Shown: positions 50,748-60,501, counted from the stretch's first letter. The stretch is DNA of 64,000 nt from Microbacterium sp. Clip185 (GCF_028743715.1 NZ_CP117996.1:2418001-2482000), one strand, 5' to 3'. Made by a program: numbers and translations. The notes: generated by a model from the letters alone, not told the origin.

Positions 50748-52193
50748 ATGGATTTTCTTGATCCGCTCGCGCTCGCGCGCTGGCAATTCGGTCTGACCAC
50801 GCTGTACCACTATCTGTTCGTGCCGCTGACGCTGGGCATGGGCCTGATCGTCGCGATCTTCCAGACCTGGTGGGTGCGCACGGGCGAGACGAAGTGGCTC
50901 CAGCTCACACGCCTGTTCGGCAAGATCTTCCTCATCAACTTCGCCATGGGTGTGGTGACCGGCATCGTGCAGGAGTTCCAGTTCGGCATGAACTGGTCGG
51001 CGTACTCACGCTTCGTCGGCGACGTGTTCGGGGCTCCCCTCGCGTTCGAAGGCCTGCTCGCCTTCTTCTTCGAGGCGACCTTCATCGGGTTGTGGATCTT
51101 CGGGTGGGACCGCCTCTCCAAGCGCGTGCACCTCGCCACGATCTGGTGCGCCTGGATCGGCGCGACGATGTCGGCGTACTTCATCCTCGCCGCCAACTCC
51201 TTCATGCAGAACCCCGTCGGCTACACGATGTCGCCCGACGGCACCCGCGCCGAGATGACGGACTTCTTCGCGGTGCTCACCAACCGCGTCGTGCTCGCAA
51301 CCTTCCCGCACACCATGTTCGCGGCCATCATGTTCGCCGCCACCGTCGTGGTCGCCGTGGCCGCCTGGCATCTGGCACGCGGGCAGCACTTCGAGGCGAT
51401 GCGCCCCGCCCTGCGGTTCGGGATGTGGACGGTAATCATCTCGTTCGCCGGCACCGCCATCTCCGGCGACCTGCTGGGCCTGCAAATGGTCGCGACCCAG
51501 CCGATGAAGATGGCGGCAGCGGAGGCGCTGTACAACACGGCCTGCGGCGCGGACGCGTCGTTCTCGATCTTCTCGCTCGGCACCCCCGACGGGACGAGCG
51601 AGATCTGGTCGTTGCGTGTGCCGTACCTGCTGTCGTTCCTGTCCACCCACACGCTCGACGGCTGCGTGGAGGGCATCAACAACCTGAACGCCGAGTACAC
51701 CCAGAACTGGCCCGTGTTCGCCGACCAGCTGGGCGGCGAACTGCCCTTCGCCCCCACCATCTGGATCACCTACTGGTCCTTCCGCTGGATGATCGGCTTC
51801 GGCGGTCTCGCGGCCGTGATCTCCGTGGTCGGTCTGTGGCTGACCCGCAAGAACGCCAAGCGCGCCGTCCCGCAGTGGGCGTGGCGCGTGGCGATCTGGT
51901 CGGCACCGCTGCCCATGTTCGGCAGCCTCGTCGGGTGGCTCTTCACCGAGATGGGGCGTCAGCCGTGGATCGTGTTCGGTCTCATGCTGACCCAGGACGG
52001 TGTCTCACCCAGCGTTCCGGGATGGAACGTGCTGATCTCCCTGATCGCGTTCACTCTCACCTACGCGGCCCTGGCCGTCGTGGAGTTCGGCCTCATCCTG
52101 AAGGCCGCGCGGAAGGGGCCCGAACCGATCCCCGAACCCGGGGACGGCGAGAGCGCCGACGACGATGCCCACCGCATGACCACGGTCTACTGA
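50748..52193 (+). CDS. cydA: Cytochrome bd quinol oxidase subunit I
   Basis: 481 residues with about nine membrane helices. It oxidises quinol and holds hemes b558, b595 and d. His21 in TTLYHYLFVPLTLG is the b595/d-side ligand; GRQPWIVFGLMLTQDGVSPS is the conserved block after the Q loop. The length indicates a short Q loop, as is usual outside enterobacteria. GAAGGGG lies six bases before ATG 50748. It is followed at once by cydB. Confidence 0.94.
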   Translation: MDFLDPLALARWQFGLTTLYHYLFVPLTLGMGLIVAIFQTWWVRTGETKWLQLTRLFGKIFLINFAMGVVTGIVQEFQFGMNWSAYSRFVGDVFGAPLAFEGLLAFFFEATFIGLWIFGWDRLSKRVHLATIWCAWIGATMSAYFILAANSFMQNPVGYTMSPDGTRAEMTDFFAVLTNRVVLATFPHTMFAAIMFAATVVVAVAAWHLARGQHFEAMRPALRFGMWTVIISFAGTAISGDLLGLQMVATQPMKMAAAEALYNTACGADASFSIFSLGTPDGTSEIWSLRVPYLLSFLSTHTLDGCVEGINNLNAEYTQNWPVFADQLGGELPFAPTIWITYWSFRWMIGFGGLAAVISVVGLWLTRKNAKRAVPQWAWRVAIWSAPLPMFGSLVGWLFTEMGRQPWIVFGLMLTQDGVSPSVPGWNVLISLIAFTLTYAALAVVEFGLILKAARKGPEPIPEPGDGESADDDAHRMTTVY

Positions 52194-52203
52194 GGAGCTC
52201 GCC

Positions 52204-53235
52204 ATGGATCTCGCATACCTCTGGTTCTTCATCGTCGGCGTGCTGTTCGTCGGATACTTCGTGCTCGACGGCTTCGACTTCGGCGTCGGGATGTCCCTGC
52301 CGTTCCTCGGCAAGGACGACATCGGCAGACGGCAGATCATCAACACGATCGGCCCCGTCTGGGATCTCAATGAGACGTGGGTCATCGTCGCCGGCGCGTG
52401 CCTGTTCGCCGCCTTCCCGGAGTGGTACGCCACCCTGTTCAGCGGGTTCTACCTGCCGCTGCTGCTCATCCTTCTCGCTCTCATCGCCCGCGGTGTCTCG
52501 TTCGAATACCGGCACCAGCGCGACTCGCTGCGGTGGAAGAAGGGCTTCGACACGATGATCGTCGTCGGCTCCGCTCTTCCGGCACTGCTGTGGGGCGTGG
52601 CCGTCGCGAACATCGTGCAGGGCGTGCCGCTGGACGCGCACCACGAGTTCACCGGTTCGCTGCTGACGCTTCTGAACCCGTACGGCCTGCTCGGCGGTGT
52701 CACGACGCTGCTGCTGTTCTTCACCCACGGCGTCTACTTCGTCGCCCTGAAGACCGACGGTCAGGTTCGCGCCGACGCCCGCAAGCTCGCGCGCACCTCG
52801 GGCCTGCTGACCATCGTGGTCGCCGCGGCATTCCTCGGCTGGACCGTCGTGAACGCGATGGGAGCCCAGGCTCCCGCCCTGCCGCTCGTGATCGTCTGCG
52901 CCGCCCTCGCGGCCGTGCTGCTGATCGCCTCCGTCCTGGCCAACGCGACAGATCGCGAGGGATGGGCGTTCGCGTTCGGCGCGGGTACCGTCGCGTTCGC
53001 CGTGCTGACGCTCTGGCTCGCGCTCTTCCCGAACGTCATGCCCTCCACGACAGACCCGGCGGGCACCCTGACGATCGAGAACGCCTCGAGCACCGACTAC
53101 ACCCTCACGATCATGACCTGGGCCGCGGTGGTGTTCCTGCCGCTCGTGCTGCTCTACCAGGGCTGGACGTACTGGATCTTCCGCAAGCGCGTCATGCGCT
53201 CGCGGATCGAGAAGGCTGCGGCCGTCGTCCACTGA
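52204..53235 (+). CDS. cydB: Cytochrome bd quinol oxidase subunit II
   Basis: 343 residues with eight or nine membrane helices. The N-terminal signature is GYFVLDGFDFGVGM, followed by GPVWDLNETWVIVAGACLFAAFPEWYA and SFEYRHQRDS, all standard for CydB. GAGGAG lies before ATG 52204, ten bases after cydA. It stabilises the heme-bearing subunit. Confidence 0.94.
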   Translation: MDLAYLWFFIVGVLFVGYFVLDGFDFGVGMSLPFLGKDDIGRRQIINTIGPVWDLNETWVIVAGACLFAAFPEWYATLFSGFYLPLLLILLALIARGVSFEYRHQRDSLRWKKGFDTMIVVGSALPALLWGVAVANIVQGVPLDAHHEFTGSLLTLLNPYGLLGGVTTLLLFFTHGVYFVALKTDGQVRADARKLARTSGLLTIVVAAAFLGWTVVNAMGAQAPALPLVIVCAALAAVLLIASVLANATDREGWAFAFGAGTVAFAVLTLWLALFPNVMPSTTDPAGTLTIENASSTDYTLTIMTWAAVVFLPLVLLYQGWTYWIFRKRVMRSRIEKAAAVVH

Positions 53236-53236
53236 C

Positions 53237-53325
53237 TGCCGTCATCCGTTCCTCCCCTTCGGAGCGGATGACGGCATACCCCCGTCGGACCGGCGGATGC
53301 ACACGAGCATCGGCCGGTCCGACGG
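53237..53325 (+). terminator. Two consecutive hairpins between cydB and cydD
   Basis: Hairpin 1: 12 perfect base pairs (53237-53248 with 53265-53276), extendable by four more. Hairpin 2: 13 perfect pairs (53282-53294 with 53313-53325) plus five inner pairs. They fill nearly the whole 111-base gap and no T run follows, so partial termination or mRNA processing between cydAB and cydDC is likely. Confidence 0.6.
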
Positions 53326-53346
53326 CACATGAGGCAGGATCGAAGA

Positions 53347-55050
53347 GTGAGTACGGACGCCGCCACCCGCGCGTCGGGCAGTAATCGCCCGATCGATCCG
53401 CGGCTGCTGCGATACAGCTCCGCGTCGCGCCACTTCCTGCTGATCACCGCCGCGATCGTGCTCGCACAGACCGGCGTGATCATCGGTTTCGCGTGGCTGT
53501 TGACGACCGCGCTGGTCGGCGCGATCGCCGGCGAGCCCGTCGAGACACTGCTTCCGGCGCTCGGCGGCGCCGCGGCGCTCGCGCTCCTGCGGGGGCTGCT
53601 CATCGCCGCATCCGAGCGCACCTCGGCGCTGGGGGCCGCCCGGGCATCGCTCCAGCTGCGTGCAGCCCTGGTGAGCGCGGTCGACCGGCTCGGGCCCGCA
53701 TGGCTGTCCCGCCGCAACAGCGCGGCGCTCGCGGTCACGGCGGGCCATGGTCTCGAGGCGCTCGACGCCTACTTCGGCCGCTACTTGCCGCAGCTGGTCG
53801 CGACTGCGATCACGATGCCCGTCCTGATCGTCACGATCCTCGTTTCGGATCCGCTCTCAGGCCTCATCGTCGTGCTCACGATGCCCCTCATCCCGCTGTT
53901 CATGGTGCTGATCGGCCTCGCCACCCAGACTGTGCAGCGCCGCCAGTACGGCACCCTGCAGCATCTTGCATCCCGCTTCGCGGACACCGTGGCGGGCCTC
54001 GGAACGCTGAAGGTCTTCGGCCGCCAGCATCGCGCCGCGCGCAGCATCGAAACGGTCACCGCCGACTACAAACGCGAGACGATGGCGGTGCTGCGCGTCT
54101 CGTTCCTGTCGGGGTTCGCGCTCGAGTTCTTGGCGTCCATCTCCGTCGCGATCATCGCCGTCGAGATCGGGTTCCGACTGCTGGGCGGTCAGATGCCGCT
54201 GCTGGTGGGTCTGTTCGTTCTCCTGCTCGCGCCCGAGGCGTACCTGCCGCTGCGGCAGGTGGGCGTGCAGTTCCACGCCGCCGCCGAGGGCGTCGCCGCA
54301 ACCGACGAGATCTTCCAGACCCTGGACGACGCCCGGGCCCTGACGCCGTCCGCAGGCGCCGGCGCCGCGGCAGTGCCAGTACCGACCGATGCACCTCTGC
54401 TGCGCCTGCGCGAGCTGCGTGTGCCGCGCGGCGACCGGGTGATCGGCCCGATCGACCTGGATCTGTCGCCCGGAGAGGTCGTGCTGCTGGAGGGCCCCAG
54501 CGGCGCCGGCAAGTCCAGCATCCTCGCCGCTCTCCTCGGCTTCGCCGACTACACGGGTCACCTCGAGGTCGCGGGCACCCCGGCGACGGATGCGGCCGCG
54601 CGCGGCATCCTGGCGTGGGCGGGTCAGCGGCCGGGACTGGTGACCGGGACCGTGGCCGAGAACGTGGCCCTGGGCGACGACCACCCCGACGAGGAGCTCG
54701 TGGCGCGATGCCTCGCCGACGCGGTCGCGGATGTCGACGGCGCCGTGGCGCTCGGCGTGTCCGGGGCAGGGCTCTCGGGCGGCCAGGCGCAACGTGTCGC
54801 GGTGGCACGCGCCCTGTACCGGATGCGGCGCCGCGGGACACCCGTGCTCGCACTCGACGAGCCGACGAGCGCCCTCGACGCGCGCACCGAGGCGGAGCTC
54901 TGGCAGACCGTGCGCCGCGCGGCCGACACCGAAGGCGCGGCGGTCCTGCTGGTCTCGCATAGGCCGACGGCGCGGATGATCGCCGACCGCGTGGTCGCCG
55001 TGTCGTCCGCCGCCGCTCTCGGCTCGGCGGGACAGGGAGGCACGGCGTGA
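53347..55050 (+). CDS. cydD: ABC exporter half-subunit CydD (thiol export, cytochrome bd assembly)
   Basis: 567 residues. An N-terminal six-helix exporter domain (about 30-320) and an ABC domain with Walker A GPSGAGKSS near residue 388, signature LSGGQAQR and Walker B VLALDEPTSALD. With CydC it exports glutathione or cysteine in E. coli (mycothiol or cysteine here is a guess) and is needed for bd oxidase assembly. GTG 53347 gives VSTDAATR; the Shine-Dalgarno is weak. Confidence 0.9.
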   Translation: MSTDAATRASGSNRPIDPRLLRYSSASRHFLLITAAIVLAQTGVIIGFAWLLTTALVGAIAGEPVETLLPALGGAAALALLRGLLIAASERTSALGAARASLQLRAALVSAVDRLGPAWLSRRNSAALAVTAGHGLEALDAYFGRYLPQLVATAITMPVLIVTILVSDPLSGLIVVLTMPLIPLFMVLIGLATQTVQRRQYGTLQHLASRFADTVAGLGTLKVFGRQHRAARSIETVTADYKRETMAVLRVSFLSGFALEFLASISVAIIAVEIGFRLLGGQMPLLVGLFVLLLAPEAYLPLRQVGVQFHAAAEGVAATDEIFQTLDDARALTPSAGAGAAAVPVPTDAPLLRLRELRVPRGDRVIGPIDLDLSPGEVVLLEGPSGAGKSSILAALLGFADYTGHLEVAGTPATDAAARGILAWAGQRPGLVTGTVAENVALGDDHPDEELVARCLADAVADVDGAVALGVSGAGLSGGQAQRVAVARALYRMRRRGTPVLALDEPTSALDARTEAELWQTVRRAADTEGAAVLLVSHRPTARMIADRVVAVSSAAALGSAGQGGTA

Positions 55051-56762
55051 GAACCTCGGACGTCCTGCGGTCGGCGCAGCCCCCGCTGCGCAGCTTCTGG
55101 TGGGCGCTCGCGGCCGGAACGGGAACCGCCGTCAGTGCGATCGCTCTGCTCGCGGCCAGCGCCTGGCTCATCACGCGCTCCGCCGAGCAACCGGCGGTCA
55201 TGTACATCACCGCGGTCGTGGTGGCCGTGCGCGCGTTCGCTCTCGGCCGCGGCGTCTTCCGTTATCTCGAGCGTCTGAGTGGACACGACGCCGCGCTCGG
55301 ACGTCTCGCCACCGTGCGCGCGGACCTCGTGCGGCGAATCGTGCCGCTCGCCCCCGATGGCCTGGGCACGACCCGCCGCGGGGCCCTGCTGTCCCGCCTG
55401 GTCGACGACGTCGACGAACTGCAGAACCTCCCCCTGCGCGTCGTCATGCCGCTCGCCACAGCGACCCTCGCCTCGGTCGCGAGCGTCGTGTTCGCGGCCT
55501 TCCTGCAGCCGATCGCGGCCGCCGTCCTCGCCGTGTGCCTCGCGGCGGCGTTCGCGCTGGCGGCGTGGGTGGGCTGGCGCGCCGGCGCACGCGCGGAAAG
55601 CCGCATCGCTCCCCTGCGCTCCCACCTCTCCGACGCCCTTCTCGACCAGCTGACGACCCTCGACGTGCTCACCGCGTTCGACGCCACGGATGCCGCCCGC
55701 ACCCGCATCCGCCGCGCCGACGAGCAGCTTCGCCAGGCCACGGTGCGCCGCGCGGGCGCGCAGGGACTCACCTCCGGCGCCGTATCGCTCGTCGCCGGCG
55801 TCGCTTCACTCGCGACCCTTCTCGCCTGCGCCGCTCTGCTCGGGCAGGGCGGTTTCGACGGACCCGCCCTGGCCGTCGTCGTCCTCCTGCCGATGGCGGT
55901 GTTCGAGGTCTTCGGGACGGTGCCGCTGGCCCTCGCCGCGTGGCGCCAGGTGCGCACGGCTGCCGAGCGCGTGGCCGAGACCGTGCCCGACGAGGTGCCC
56001 GTGGGACTCCCCCGCGACGAGCCGGCCGCCACCGGGGACGCCCCGCCGCTCGGCGACGGACTGCGCCTGTCGGGAGTCTCGGCGCGCTGGCCCGACCGCC
56101 TCGACACGCGCACATTCCGGGACGAGGGGGCATCCGCATCCATCGACGATTCCGGCCGACTGACAGGCATCGACCTCCACGTGCGCCCCGGCGAGCGCGT
56201 GCTCGTGACGGGCCCCAGCGGTGCGGGCAAGACGACTCTCGCGCACGTTCTCGTGCGTTTCCTCGACTACGAGGGGTCCTACCTCATCGGAGGCAGGGAA
56301 GTGCGCGAGATCTCCGGCGACGACCTGCGCCGCACGATCGGCCTCTGCGAGCAGTCCCCCTACCTCTTCGACGAGACGCTCCGGCAGAACCTGCTCTTCG
56401 CCCGCGAGAGCGCGGACGACGCGGACCTCTGGGACGTGCTGGAGCGCGTCGGGCTCGCCGAGTGGGCACGCGAGCGCGGCGGCCTCGACGCCGACCTCGG
56501 CGAACGCGGTGGTCTCGTGTCCGGTGGGCAGGCGCAGCGGATCGCGCTCGCACGCGCCTTGCTCGCGCGGTTCCCGGTGCTCGTGCTCGACGAGCCGACC
56601 GCGGGCGTGGATCCCGCGGCCTCGGATCGCCTGCTGCGCGACCTGCTCGGCGCCGTCGAGGCCGATCGTGCCGTCGTTCTGATCTCGCACGTCGCGCCGC
56701 CGGACGGGCTGGTGGACCGCGAAGTGCGCCTCGAGAACGGCCGGCTCGCCGCATCCGCCTGA
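55047..56762 (+). CDS. cydC: ABC exporter half-subunit CydC
   Basis: 571 residues. A six-helix domain (about 15-300), then an ABC domain with Walker A GPSGAGKTT near residue 390, signature VSGGQAQR and Walker B VLVLDEPTAGVD. A linker of about 40 residues (RWPDRLDTRTFRDEG...) sits between the two domains, inserted just before the first ABC strand. GTG 55047 overlaps the cydD stop (GTGA). It forms a heterodimer with CydD. Confidence 0.9.
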   Translation: MRTSDVLRSAQPPLRSFWWALAAGTGTAVSAIALLAASAWLITRSAEQPAVMYITAVVVAVRAFALGRGVFRYLERLSGHDAALGRLATVRADLVRRIVPLAPDGLGTTRRGALLSRLVDDVDELQNLPLRVVMPLATATLASVASVVFAAFLQPIAAAVLAVCLAAAFALAAWVGWRAGARAESRIAPLRSHLSDALLDQLTTLDVLTAFDATDAARTRIRRADEQLRQATVRRAGAQGLTSGAVSLVAGVASLATLLACAALLGQGGFDGPALAVVVLLPMAVFEVFGTVPLALAAWRQVRTAAERVAETVPDEVPVGLPRDEPAATGDAPPLGDGLRLSGVSARWPDRLDTRTFRDEGASASIDDSGRLTGIDLHVRPGERVLVTGPSGAGKTTLAHVLVRFLDYEGSYLIGGREVREISGDDLRRTIGLCEQSPYLFDETLRQNLLFARESADDADLWDVLERVGLAEWARERGGLDADLGERGGLVSGGQAQRIALARALLARFPVLVLDEPTAGVDPAASDRLLRDLLGAVEADRAVVLISHVAPPDGLVDREVRLENGRLAASA

Positions 56763-56763
56763 C

Positions 56764-57354
56764 TCAGAGATCAAGGGTGAACAGCTGGGCCCCCTCGGGC
56801 GACGCGGCGCGCGCAAATCCCAGACGGTCGTAGAACGCCAGCGCTCCGACGTTGCGTGCGTCCGCGCCCAGGTGCAGCCCGCGCACGCCGCGCTCGCGCA
56901 GCGCCTCGATGAGCGTTGCGACCAGGCGCCGCCCTATGCCCTGCCCCTGCAACACGGGCAGCAGATCGATGTGCAGGTGCGCGGGGTGCGTCGCCCGGAG
57001 GGCGCTGCTCTCGGTGCGCGCATCCGCTTCGCGGACGATCGCCCACTGCCTGGCGTTGGCGTCCGGATGCGCGTATCGCGCCCGCTGAGCCGGCCACCAG
57101 CGCTCAGCGAACCAGGCGTCGAAGGCGATCGTGTCATCGGTTGCGACGATGTAGCCCGCCGGGCGGCCTTCTGCATCCTCCGCGACGAAGGCGAGGTCGG
57201 GATGCCGCTCCAGGTAGGGCAAGAGGTACAGGTCGGCCCAGAGGCCGTCGTCGGTCAGGATCCCCGCGCCGTCGGAGCCGGCGGCCGCCGTTGCGAGACA
57301 GACCGCCGCCAGAGCGTCTTCATCACCCGGACGGAACGGACGGATGACTCCCAT
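56764..57354 (-). CDS. GNAT-family N-acetyltransferase
   Basis: 196 residues. IRPFRPGDEDALAAVCLAT starts the fold; HLHIDLLPVLQGQGIGRRLVATLIE holds the acetyl-CoA loop near residue 140, and LAFYDRLGFARA the C-terminal element. It resembles the O-GlcNAcase-C-terminal-like acetyltransferase group. TACGCT lies six bases before ATG 57354, so it is probably leaderless. Substrate unknown. Confidence 0.83.
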   Translation of the reverse strand: MGVIRPFRPGDEDALAAVCLATAAAGSDGAGILTDDGLWADLYLLPYLERHPDLAFVAEDAEGRPAGYIVATDDTIAFDAWFAERWWPAQRARYAHPDANARQWAIVREADARTESSALRATHPAHLHIDLLPVLQGQGIGRRLVATLIEALRERGVRGLHLGADARNVGALAFYDRLGFARAASPEGAQLFTLDL

Positions 57355-57425
57355 GCGCCGAGCGTACCTTCCCCTTGTGCGCCCCGCGGGCAGGGAGCTC
57401 CGGTCCTCCGAGCGCGCATCGGTTT

Positions 57426-57478
57426 GCCGAGCGAGCGCTCAATTGGGTGCTCACTCGACGAACGAGTACTCGCTCGGC
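57426..57478. repeat. Inverted repeat between modC and the GNAT gene
   Basis: GCCGAGCGAG (57426-57435) pairs with CTCGCTCGGC (57469-57478). Inside are smaller palindromes GAGCGCTC and CGAGTACTCG and several ACTCG/CGAGT copies. It lies 12 bases past the modC stop, so it may terminate modC, but the nested symmetry could also be a protein site. Confidence 0.5.
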
Positions 57479-57490
57479 GGAGGAGCCGGA

Positions 57491-58522
57491 TCAGGCGGGG
57501 AGGATGCGCACGCGCTCGGGGTCCACGGAGAGGGCGACCCGTGCACCCGCCGACAGACCGCGCGCTGCGAGCTCGTCGAGTGAGACGTCAACCGCGATCC
57601 CGCCTGTCGCGGTGTGCACACGCGCGCCCGCGATCGTGGGTTCGACGCGCACCACGCGGGTCGACCACGACCCGGGCTCACCGTCGCCCACGATGTGCAC
57701 GTCCCCGGGTCGGAAGATCGCGGCCCCGACCGGCGCCCCATGAAGGTCGCCGCGCCCCGCGATCCGCACCCCGTCCACCACGACTCCGCCGGATGCGGGG
57801 GTGCCGACCACCCGATTGAGTCCGGCCAGCGAGGCGACGAACGCCGTCGCCGGCGCGCCGAGCACGTCACGCACCGCACCCTCCTGGGTGAGCCGGCCCG
57901 CCTCGATGACCGCGACGCGATCAGCGAAGGCGACCGCATCCACGGCGTCGTGCGTCACCAGCACGCACGTGCGCCCCGCGAGGTGCTCCGACAGGAGGGC
58001 ACGGATGCCGTCGGCCGTCACCGGATCGAGCGAGGTCAGCGGCTCGTCGAGCAGCACGAGCCGAGGGGATGCGGCGAGCGCACGCGCGATCGCGACCCGC
58101 TGCTGCTGCCCGCCGGACAGGTCAGCGGGCCGCCTTTCTCCCGCATCCGCCAGCCCCACTCGCACCAGCCACTCCTCCGCCAGCGACCGCGCGACGCGAG
58201 CGGGTGTGCCGGCTGCGCGGGGCCCGAACGCCACGTTCTCACGCGCGCTCAGGTGCGGGAAAAGGTGGGGATCCTGCCCGAGCAGCACGGTTCCCCGCCG
58301 CGCGGCGGCGAGCTGGAAGCGCGGAGTCGAGACCTCGTCCGCATCGAGGACGATCCGCCCGCCGCTCAGCGGCACGAGACCGGCGACCGCATCCAGCAGC
58401 GTGGACTTGCCGGCACCGCTCGGACCCATGATCGCCACCGTCTCGCCCGGCGCGACAGACAGCGCGACGTCCAGGTCGAACCCCGGCCGCGAGACGTGGA
58501 TGCGGGCCTGCACCGCGGTCAC
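57491..58522 (-). CDS. modC: Molybdate ABC transporter ATPase
   Basis: 343 residues. Walker A GPSGAGKST near residue 34, signature LSGGQQQR, Walker B LVLLDEPLTSLD and H-loop VTHDAVDA. A C-terminal TOBE/Mop-like domain (about 275-343) is present, as in ModC. GTG 58522 overlaps the modB stop (GTGA). Last gene of modABC. Confidence 0.9.
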   Translation of the reverse strand: MTAVQARIHVSRPGFDLDVALSVAPGETVAIMGPSGAGKSTLLDAVAGLVPLSGGRIVLDADEVSTPRFQLAAARRGTVLLGQDPHLFPHLSARENVAFGPRAAGTPARVARSLAEEWLVRVGLADAGERRPADLSGGQQQRVAIARALAASPRLVLLDEPLTSLDPVTADGIRALLSEHLAGRTCVLVTHDAVDAVAFADRVAVIEAGRLTQEGAVRDVLGAPATAFVASLAGLNRVVGTPASGGVVVDGVRIAGRGDLHGAPVGAAIFRPGDVHIVGDGEPGSWSTRVVRVEPTIAGARVHTATGGIAVDVSLDELAARGLSAGARVALSVDPERVRILPA

Positions 58523-59322
58523 CGCACGGCCCCCGGTCGCCAGGCCCGGACGAGAAGCAGAACGAGAACCGCGGTGGCCAGCAGCAACAGCGAGAGCGCG
58601 ACGGCGGTGTTCTGAGACACACCGGCCCCGTTGAACGCCGTGTAGATCGCCAGCGGCATGGTCTGGGTCACTCCCGGGGCATTGCCGGCGAACAGCGCCG
58701 TCGCGCCGAACTCGCCGATCGCCCGCGCGAAGCACAGCACGATGCCGGCGACGAGCCCGGGAGCGGCGAGCGGAAGGGTGACGCGGCGCAGCACCGTCCA
58801 CCGACCGGCGCCCAGGGACGCGGCGGCGCGTTCGTAGCCCGTTCCGATGGCGCGCAACGACCCCTCCACCGCGAGCACGAGGAATGGCAGCGCGACGAAG
58901 ACCTGCGCCATGACGACAGCCGCAGTCGTGAACGGCACCCGCACCCCGATCGCGCCGAGGGCGTCGCCGAGCGCCCCGTTGCGCCCGAAGAGGTACAGCA
59001 GCGCGACACCACCGACCATCGGCGGCAGCACGAGGGGTACCGTCACGAGGGCGCGCAGCACGGCGGCGACGCGGGGCGTCGCGCGGGCGATCAGCAGCGC
59101 GAGCGGAACGCCGACGACGACGCAGACGGTTGTGGCGAGAGCCCCCGTGCCCAGCGACAGCGTGAGCGCGCTCAGCGCGGAGGGGGACGTGATGTCGGAC
59201 GCGAAGCTCGACCACTCCACGCGGGCGACGAGTGCGAGCAGCGGCAGCAGCAGGAACGCGAGCCCTATCGTCGCGGGGATCGCGAGGGAACGCGGCAGGT
59301 GGCCGCGCGGGGTGCCGCTCAC
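58519..59322 (-). CDS. modB: Molybdate ABC transporter permease
   Basis: 267 residues with five or six membrane helices. The coupling loop is SLGAGRWTVLRRVTLPLAAPGLVAG and is followed by ARAIGEFGATALFAGN, the ModB hallmark. GTG 59322 overlaps the modA stop. The protein pairs with ModC. Confidence 0.92.
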   Translation of the reverse strand: MSGTPRGHLPRSLAIPATIGLAFLLLPLLALVARVEWSSFASDITSPSALSALTLSLGTGALATTVCVVVGVPLALLIARATPRVAAVLRALVTVPLVLPPMVGGVALLYLFGRNGALGDALGAIGVRVPFTTAAVVMAQVFVALPFLVLAVEGSLRAIGTGYERAAASLGAGRWTVLRRVTLPLAAPGLVAGIVLCFARAIGEFGATALFAGNAPGVTQTMPLAIYTAFNGAGVSQNTAVALSLLLLATAVLVLLLVRAWRPGAVR

Positions 59323-60107
59323 GGTGCGCCGAAGCCGTGCGAAGCGAGGATCTGCTGGCCGTGCTCACCGCGTACGTAGGCCACGAAGGCCGCGGCGGCG
59401 GCCGCATCCGGCGCATCCTTCAGCGCGACGATCGGGTACCGGTTGACGACGGCTTCCGCTCCCTCGGGCGTGAGCGACTCCACGTCGTCACGGCCCTTCA
59501 CGTCGGTCGCGTAGACCAGGCCTGCGTCGGCCTCGCCGGCGGCGACCTTCGTCAGCACCGCGGTCACGTTCTGCTCCTGGCTGACCGGGGTGACGGTGAT
59601 CCCCGCCGCGCTCAGCAGTTTCTGGGATGCGGCGCCGCACGGCACCTCCGGAGCGCACAGGACGACGGTCGCGCCGGGCTTCGCGAGATCTGCAAGCGAA
59701 TCGATGCCGGCAGGGTTGCCCTCCGGCACCGCGATCACGAGCGTGTTGGTGGCGAACACCTGCGGACCTTCGGCGAGCCCCGCATCCACCACCTTGTCCA
59801 TGTTGTTCTCGTCCGCCGAGGCGAACACGTCAACGGGCGCGCCGCCGATGATCTGTGTCGCGAGGGTCGAGGAGCCGTCGTACGAGATGGGCTGGATCTG
59901 CACGCCCGGGTACTCCGCCTCGAAGCTCTGAGCGATCTCGTCGAACGCGGAGCTCAGGGATGCGGCTGCGGAGATCGTGAGCGTTCCGGTCACCTCGGAC
60001 GCGCCCGTTGAGCTGGATCCGGGCGCCGGGGTCGCTCCGGAGCACCCGGCGAGCAGGAGGGCACCGGCGGCGGCGAAGCCGATGAGCGAGAAGCGGCGAG
60101 CGGGCAT
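59319..60107 (-). CDS. modA: Molybdate-binding lipoprotein
   Basis: 262 residues. Lipoprotein signal with lipobox LLAGC (Cys22), then LTISAAASLSSAFDEIAQSFEAEYPGV and SYDGSSTLATQI, whose Ser and Thr residues bind the oxyanion. GAAGGACTGAC precedes ATG 60107, one base after the stop of the regulator gene. ModA captures molybdate or tungstate outside the membrane. Confidence 0.93.
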   Translation of the reverse strand: MPARRFSLIGFAAAGALLLAGCSGATPAPGSSSTGASEVTGTLTISAAASLSSAFDEIAQSFEAEYPGVQIQPISYDGSSTLATQIIGGAPVDVFASADENNMDKVVDAGLAEGPQVFATNTLVIAVPEGNPAGIDSLADLAKPGATVVLCAPEVPCGAASQKLLSAAGITVTPVSQEQNVTAVLTKVAAGEADAGLVYATDVKGRDDVESLTPEGAEAVVNRYPIVALKDAPDAAAAAAFVAYVRGEHGQQILASHGFGAP

Positions 60108-60108
60108 G

Positions 60109-60501
60109 TCAGTCCTTCGGGGTCTCGACGATGACGGTCGTCGCCTTGACGACGGCGACGGCGAGAGACCCGGGCTCGAGTGCGAGGTCTCTCGCGGATT
60201 CGGCCGTCATGAGCGAGACGACGCGGTGCGGGCCTGCCTGGATGTCAACCTGGGCCATCACCCCGTCGATCTGCACCCGGTTGACGAGACCCACGAAACG
60301 GTTGCGAGCACTCGAGAGCACGTCGCTCGGATCCTCGGATGCGGCCGCCAGTTCGCTCGCGCGCACGGCGAGCGCGGCGCCGGGGATCTCGACCGGGGTG
60401 GCATCGGTCGTCGGCAGGATGCCCTGGTCGATCCATCGCCGGATCGTGTCGTCGCTGACGCCGAGCAGCCGAGCCGCGTGAGACACCTTGAAGGAGTGCA
60501 T
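60109..60501 (-). CDS. TOBE-domain regulator with MerR/excisionase-type helix-turn-helix
   Basis: 130 residues. The N-terminal ~50 residues read FKVSHAARLLGVSDDTIRRWIDQG. A TOBE/Mop domain (about 62-127) follows with SARNRFVGLVNRVQIDGVMAQVDIQAG. It should bind molybdate and control modABC, the role ModE plays elsewhere. ATG 60501 lies seven bases after TATTGT (60514-60509), so the operon message is probably leaderless. Confidence 0.85.
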   Translation of the reverse strand: MHSFKVSHAARLLGVSDDTIRRWIDQGILPTTDATPVEIPGAALAVRASELAAASEDPSDVLSSARNRFVGLVNRVQIDGVMAQVDIQAGPHRVVSLMTAESARDLALEPGSLAVAVVKATTVIVETPKD

